Assembly (NCBI GenBank): GCA_963748925.1
Contig: CAVVKG010000007.1
Span: forward strand, 310,001-374,000
Direction: 5' to 3'
Length of the DNA: 64,000 bases
Source of the DNA: Cryomorpha sp963748925
Lineage (GTDB): Bacteria > Bacteroidota > Bacteroidia > Flavobacteriales_D > Cryomorphaceae
In this document: positions 60,360 to 64,000 of the stretch, one piece after another
Layout of the letters: each line of letters begins with the position of its first letter
How positions within the stretch are numbered: position 1 is the first letter of the stretch
Made by a program: the position numbers and the translations under genes
The notes under the pieces: model-generated
What the model saw: only the letters and a program-made list of their open reading frames with translations
Database searches by the model: none
Told to the model about the DNA's origin: nothing

Positions 60360-62042
60360 TTAAATTACTCTAAGATTAATACTACCCAATTTACGAGTCG
60401 ATCCATCAGGAGCCTTGGCCTTAATATTCTCAATAATAACAACCTGATTTCTTCGCACCTGTGAAAGCAATTCCTGCTGTTGACTCGTCAAGCGATTACT
60501 AGAAGATTGCAATGTTTTCACATCTCCACCCATTATAACAGTAATATCAAACGAGGTAACAGGAAAGTTCAAGTCAAATACAAAGTCCTTTAGATCAGCA
60601 ACAACACCAAGTGCCGCTGTGAGTTCAGATTTCTTGGCTGTATTGTCATAAGAATACTTTCCAGCAAATTTCGCAACCGGATCCGGAACAGATTTCAATC
60701 GAAACTTAAATTGTCCCATTGATTTATTTGAACCATTAACATTCGCGGAAACGCTAACTATTGCTTCACTTCCAGAAGTAACATTAGCCATATAAGTTCC
60801 ATCGGATTGCTTTGTCAAAGAACCTGTACTAATCGTTGCGCTCAATGCATCAGCAGAAATACCGGGAACTGAAATTGCAACCGGATTTGGAATACCTCTA
60901 TAAAGAACGTTCATCTTAATTGGTGACACAACCAGTGATGGGCGTGCAACTTCATAATCAACAACAAACTTGTAAGGCTCTTCAGCTTTAGTTGCAGGGT
61001 TTCGGAATTTGATAATACCTTCCCAGTGCTTATCACCAAGGCCTCTAGCCGGAATAGCTACCCGGCCAAAGCCGTCAGCACCAACATCTACTTTTGAAGC
61101 CTGGCCCTCAGGAATACTCAAATTCGTACTGTCTATTTTAGCACCTTCGCTACCTAAATCTATTGCAGGAAGATTGGTGTTATCGTAGGCAGCAAGAAAA
61201 ACTTTGGCTCTGAAAGAGTCTCCTTCAAGAACATAAGTCTTCTCAGGTATAACTACCGGAGCCAACTGAGTAAATTTATAGGATGCTGCCTCAACATCGG
61301 CAAAAAGATTACCTAATACATCCGATTCTGCATTTCGCACATCAGATTGTAATTTGGATAAAATAGCTGTAGTTGCCGCAATTGGAACACTATAAAAATT
61401 AAGTGCTTCCCAGTTTGTCATTGTACCGGATGCATCCCTAACTTTTTCAGGATATGTAAAAAGGCTATCCAAAGAAGCTCCAAGAGCCGGGTTTCCGGTT
61501 ATCAATCCTTTAAGTGTCTGACCGTAGTCGGTTAATTCTTTTTTCAGAACCGCAGCACGATAGTTATTGCCATCAGGTGCATCAGTCTCTAAAGGATTAT
61601 TTGGTTCTGCACCGATCATAAGGTGCGTATTCGCATTATAGTTATCCTTATTATTTACATAAGCAAGGTTAAGAATTGTGTCGTTTCCAAGCGGACCCGG
61701 TGCAATTACTTGCTCCATAGGAATACCCTCAGTGTCAGCAATAGTTTTTGCTTTTATCTGGTCAATATGCTTCACTAAGGCATTCGCTTTTTCGCGAACT
61801 ACCTTTGCTTTTTCATACGCTTGCCCATATTTCTCAGGGTTTTCGTTGTATGAAGCGGCAAATGCCGCATACTGATTGTTTAATTTTTGGTCAAAAGTAA
61901 CATTAGTCGTTTCAAGACCATCGTTGATGGTAATGAACGCGTCCAAAATTTCTTTTGATACGTTAAGCGCCAGAAGTGCGGTTAGTACCAGGTACATCAT
62001 ACCGATCATCTTCTGCCTTGGTGTTTCTTTTCCTCCAGCCAT
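60360..62042 (-). CDS. gldM: Gliding motility/T9SS motor protein GldM (PorM)
   Basis: A 560-residue inner-membrane protein with a single N-terminal helix (MIGMMYLVLTALLALNVSKE) and a long periplasmic part of several beta domains, including YNENPEKYGQAYEKAKVVRE and FPVTSFDITVIMGGDVKTL. GldM spans the periplasm and, with GldL, forms the proton-driven motor of the type IX system. A TM acid for proton flow is usually in GldL. Length is a little above the usual 510-530. Lies between gldL and gldN as expected. Confidence 0.96.
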   Translation of the reverse strand: MAGGKETPRQKMIGMMYLVLTALLALNVSKEILDAFITINDGLETTNVTFDQKLNNQYAAFAASYNENPEKYGQAYEKAKVVREKANALVKHIDQIKAKTIADTEGIPMEQVIAPGPLGNDTILNLAYVNNKDNYNANTHLMIGAEPNNPLETDAPDGNNYRAAVLKKELTDYGQTLKGLITGNPALGASLDSLFTYPEKVRDASGTMTNWEALNFYSVPIAATTAILSKLQSDVRNAESDVLGNLFADVEAASYKFTQLAPVVIPEKTYVLEGDSFRAKVFLAAYDNTNLPAIDLGSEGAKIDSTNLSIPEGQASKVDVGADGFGRVAIPARGLGDKHWEGIIKFRNPATKAEEPYKFVVDYEVARPSLVVSPIKMNVLYRGIPNPVAISVPGISADALSATISTGSLTKQSDGTYMANVTSGSEAIVSVSANVNGSNKSMGQFKFRLKSVPDPVAKFAGKYSYDNTAKKSELTAALGVVADLKDFVFDLNFPVTSFDITVIMGGDVKTLQSSSNRLTSQQQELLSQVRRNQVVIIENIKAKAPDGSTRKLGSINLRVI

Positions 62043-62078
62043 TAATGGTTTCTTTTAAAGTGTGACTAATTCGGAAAA

Positions 62079-62870
62079 TTATGCCTGACGGTTTGCAGGC
62101 ATGCTCATTGCAGAAAGCATGTTGCCATAAACCGTATTCAGAGATGAAAGGTTCGTTGCCAATTCAGAAATATTCTCTTTGTAGCGACGAGTATCATCAG
62201 CAGAGTCTGCAAGATTCTTCATCAATTCACTAATACCTGAGTACAGTTCAGTTGAAGTTTGCAATTCCTTAAGCTGCATTTCGTACATACCGTTAAGTTG
62301 CTCCAAATTCGAAGTCATTTTCTTCAAATGTTGACCAGCACTAGCTCCGTCTGACTGACTTTCAGTAAGTCCCGTAAGGGCTTCTGAAGCTTCCGCATAA
62401 GTTGAACTAAGCTTCGACACCTTTTCTGAAGCTCCGCGAAGCGATTCAGTATATTCACCTGTTGCTACTGAAGCATCAGTGATATCGGTGAGTTTTGCTG
62501 CTTGAGAGCTTAGATTTCTCATGCCTTCACCCAGACTTGCTAATAGTTCAGGTTCAATCTTAGCATCTTCAAGCATGTGATCTAACTGCTCTGTAAGCGA
62601 CCCTTCGTCACGTCCATCTGCGAGAGATTCGCGAGCTGGCTCTCCACTTCTCAACTCTGGATAAACCAAAGACCAATCAATCTCTTCGTGCACCGGCTCA
62701 AATGCCGAGAAGAAGAAAATTACTGCCTCTGTACTTAATCCAGCGACCAACATAGGACCTGCTCCAGGCCAGTGTTGTATTTTAAAAAGTGCTCCTACAA
62801 TTACTACAGCCGCTCCAATTCCATAGAGTTTGGCCATAAACTTTTTCCATCCTTTGCTACCTGGTTTCAT
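62079..62870 (-). CDS. gldL: Gliding motility/T9SS motor protein GldL (PorL)
   Basis: A 263-residue inner-membrane protein. Two helices lie near the N-terminus (LYGIGAAVVIVGALFKIQHW and MLVAGLSTEAVIFFFSAFEP), the second holding the conserved glutamate that is thought to carry protons. A long cytoplasmic helical region follows, with ANLSSLNTVYGNMLSAM at the C-terminus and coiled-coil spacing. GldL partners with GldM in the motor of gliding and T9SS. Confidence 0.95.
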   Translation of the reverse strand: MKPGSKGWKKFMAKLYGIGAAVVIVGALFKIQHWPGAGPMLVAGLSTEAVIFFFSAFEPVHEEIDWSLVYPELRSGEPARESLADGRDEGSLTEQLDHMLEDAKIEPELLASLGEGMRNLSSQAAKLTDITDASVATGEYTESLRGASEKVSKLSSTYAEASEALTGLTESQSDGASAGQHLKKMTSNLEQLNGMYEMQLKELQTSTELYSGISELMKNLADSADDTRRYKENISELATNLSSLNTVYGNMLSAMSMPANRQA

Positions 62871-62927
62871 TTTTCCTTGCTTTTAAATAATAAATGGTTT
62901 TTACTTTGCTAATTTATGTACTTCGAA

Positions 62928-64000
62928 TTAATTCCAATCCTCAGGGTTTCCGGCTTTACCTCTACCTAGGTAGCTCATTACCGAACGGAAACCGATATAA
63001 CTCTTAGCAGTATCTTGATACTCGAAGGTGCGTGTACCGTTTTGCAGGTAGTACATTACATCCTTCCAGCTACCGCCGCGAATTACTTTTCGTTTTAATG
63101 CTGGCGGGTCATCTGCCAAAGCATCATACTGGTACTCTGAATTTAAATCATGTGAAAACTCATATACTGATTCGTCAAAGGCTGTATTTGTCCATTCGGC
63201 AACGTTCCCTGACATACAGAAGAGTCCGTAACCATTTGGCTCATACGAGCGCACATCAACAGTTTGACATCCATCATCATCAACATAGTCACCGCGCTGT
63301 GGCTTAAAATTAGCCAATGGACAACCAAGTATGTTTCGAATATATGGACCACCCCATGGGTATGGTGCCAAATCAAGTCCTCCGCGAGCAGCGTATTCCC
63401 ACTCAGCTTCAGTTGGCAATCTAAATCGTTGAACAAAGGTTTCACCATTGTTCTGTTTCCATGTAGCTATCAATTGGGTTCGCCACACATTAAAAGCCTT
63501 AGCCTGAGTCCAGGTTACACCAACTACGGGGTAATTGTCATAAGACGGGTGCCAGAAATACATTTCTGTCATTGGCTCATTAAATGCATAAGTAAAGTCA
63601 TGCACCCAAGCCAAAGTATCAGGGTAAACGTTTATTATCTCACGGATTATAAACTGGCTTCTATCAGAGTGTCCCTTTATAGCATTATTCTGTCCTTTGA
63701 TATTTGTGTAAGAAAGATCAAGATCTCGGTTAGCCTTGTTAGCAGCAGCCTTCAAGTCAATCCAATAATACTCAAACTTGAGTTTACGTGTATCAATTTC
63801 TTTACGACGGTAGAAACGCTCATATTCAGGTAGAAAAAGATCGGCAAGTTCTTCCCGCTCATCTTCGCCATTCCAGTCAATATCTTCTTCCCAATTGATG
63901 GTAGGAGGATCAATGATCTCGCCATACTCATCTTCTTCAGTTACGTGCTCACCAATACCGGCCTCACCAAGATATCTGTGGGCAATAGAATCACGCACCC
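62928..64000 (-). CDS. gldK: Gliding motility/T9SS lipoprotein GldK (PorK), partial
   Basis: The 3' 357 codons of gldK; the start lies beyond the right edge, so the lipoprotein signal is not seen. The formylglycine-generating-enzyme-like fold is clear: YPVVGVTWTQAKAFNVWRTQ, RLPTEAEWEYAARGG, PYPWGGPYIRN, NGYGLFCMSGNVAEWTN and KVIRGGSWKD. GldK forms a periplasmic ring with GldN under the outer membrane. The open frame runs to the last base; the GTG near 63998 is an internal valine. Confidence 0.96.
   Translation of the reverse strand, partial: VRDSIAHRYLGEAGIGEHVTEEDEYGEIIDPPTINWEEDIDWNGEDEREELADLFLPEYERFYRRKEIDTRKLKFEYYWIDLKAAANKANRDLDLSYTNIKGQNNAIKGHSDRSQFIIREIINVYPDTLAWVHDFTYAFNEPMTEMYFWHPSYDNYPVVGVTWTQAKAFNVWRTQLIATWKQNNGETFVQRFRLPTEAEWEYAARGGLDLAPYPWGGPYIRNILGCPLANFKPQRGDYVDDDGCQTVDVRSYEPNGYGLFCMSGNVAEWTNTAFDESVYEFSHDLNSEYQYDALADDPPALKRKVIRGGSWKDVMYYLQNGTRTFEYQDTAKSYIGFRSVMSYLGRGKAGNPEDWN

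Overview
The window is a low-GC stretch from a Bacteroidota genome, probably a marine Flavobacteriales-type organism. The phylum rests on the gldK-gldL-gldM-gldN order of gliding/type IX secretion genes at the right edge, gldA, PorV/PorQ-like and TonB-dependent outer-membrane proteins, many DUFs typical of the phylum (DUF2911, DUF3127), split atpDC, and promoters of the Bacteroidota form TTTG-N19-TAnnTTTG. The family-level placement is inference.

Layout. 1-9.3 kb: end of etfA, a bifunctional-nuclease/UVR protein with a NupC nucleoside transporter, thyA-folA, an unknown secreted protein, and an operon of a large secreted PIG-L deacetylase, a 42-residue membrane peptide and a sodium:solute symporter. 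9.4-13.9 kb (minus): DUF2911 protein, clpX, clpP, trigger factor and tRNA-Leu. 14-21.5 kb: flavin reductase, DUF3127, AtoE-like carrier; opposite them a flippase-like protein, a glycosyltransferase and an OppC-type permease; then ruvC, HIT and greA. 21.5-30.8 kb (minus): a TonB receptor, a large T9SS-type surface protein split by a frameshift, and a PorV/PorQ-like protein. 31-35.4 kb: two small secreted proteins, ahcY, a phosphopantetheinyl transferase, a GGGP synthase and a frameshifted thiamine-phosphate-synthase-like gene. 35.4-40.9 kb (minus): ribF, a leucine-rich-repeat protein, a thiamine-binding YkoF-like protein, PnuT, a NadR-like kinase, a TPP riboswitch and a TonB receptor, together a thiamine acquisition locus. 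41-52.3 kb: atpDC, fused malic enzyme, MazG-like, dtd, rsgA, gldA, a SAM-II riboswitch with metK, der and era. 52.3-55.1 kb: an accessory patch with an intact initiator tRNA, three degenerate initiator-tRNA copies or fragments and a GIY-YIG endonuclease gene, followed by a lipoprotein. 55-59.4 kb: glycosyltransferase, deacetylase-like protein and ABC-F ATPase. 59.5-64 kb: gldN, gldM, gldL and a partial gldK.

Most of the window is housekeeping. The strongest candidate for something undescribed is the patch at 52.49-55.03 kb. There an initiator tRNA has been copied several times around a single-domain GIY-YIG nuclease. Two degenerate copies carry a self-complementary palindrome where the anticodon arm should be, and one has a hairpin inserted in the acceptor arm. 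Other points of interest are the split thiamine locus in which the riboswitch sits in the middle, a SAM-II riboswitch on metK, two single-base frameshifts in otherwise intact genes, a MITE-like repeat before thyA, and an intergenic region rich in inverted repeats at 43.1-43.5 kb. All assignments come from reading the sequence; no database search was made.
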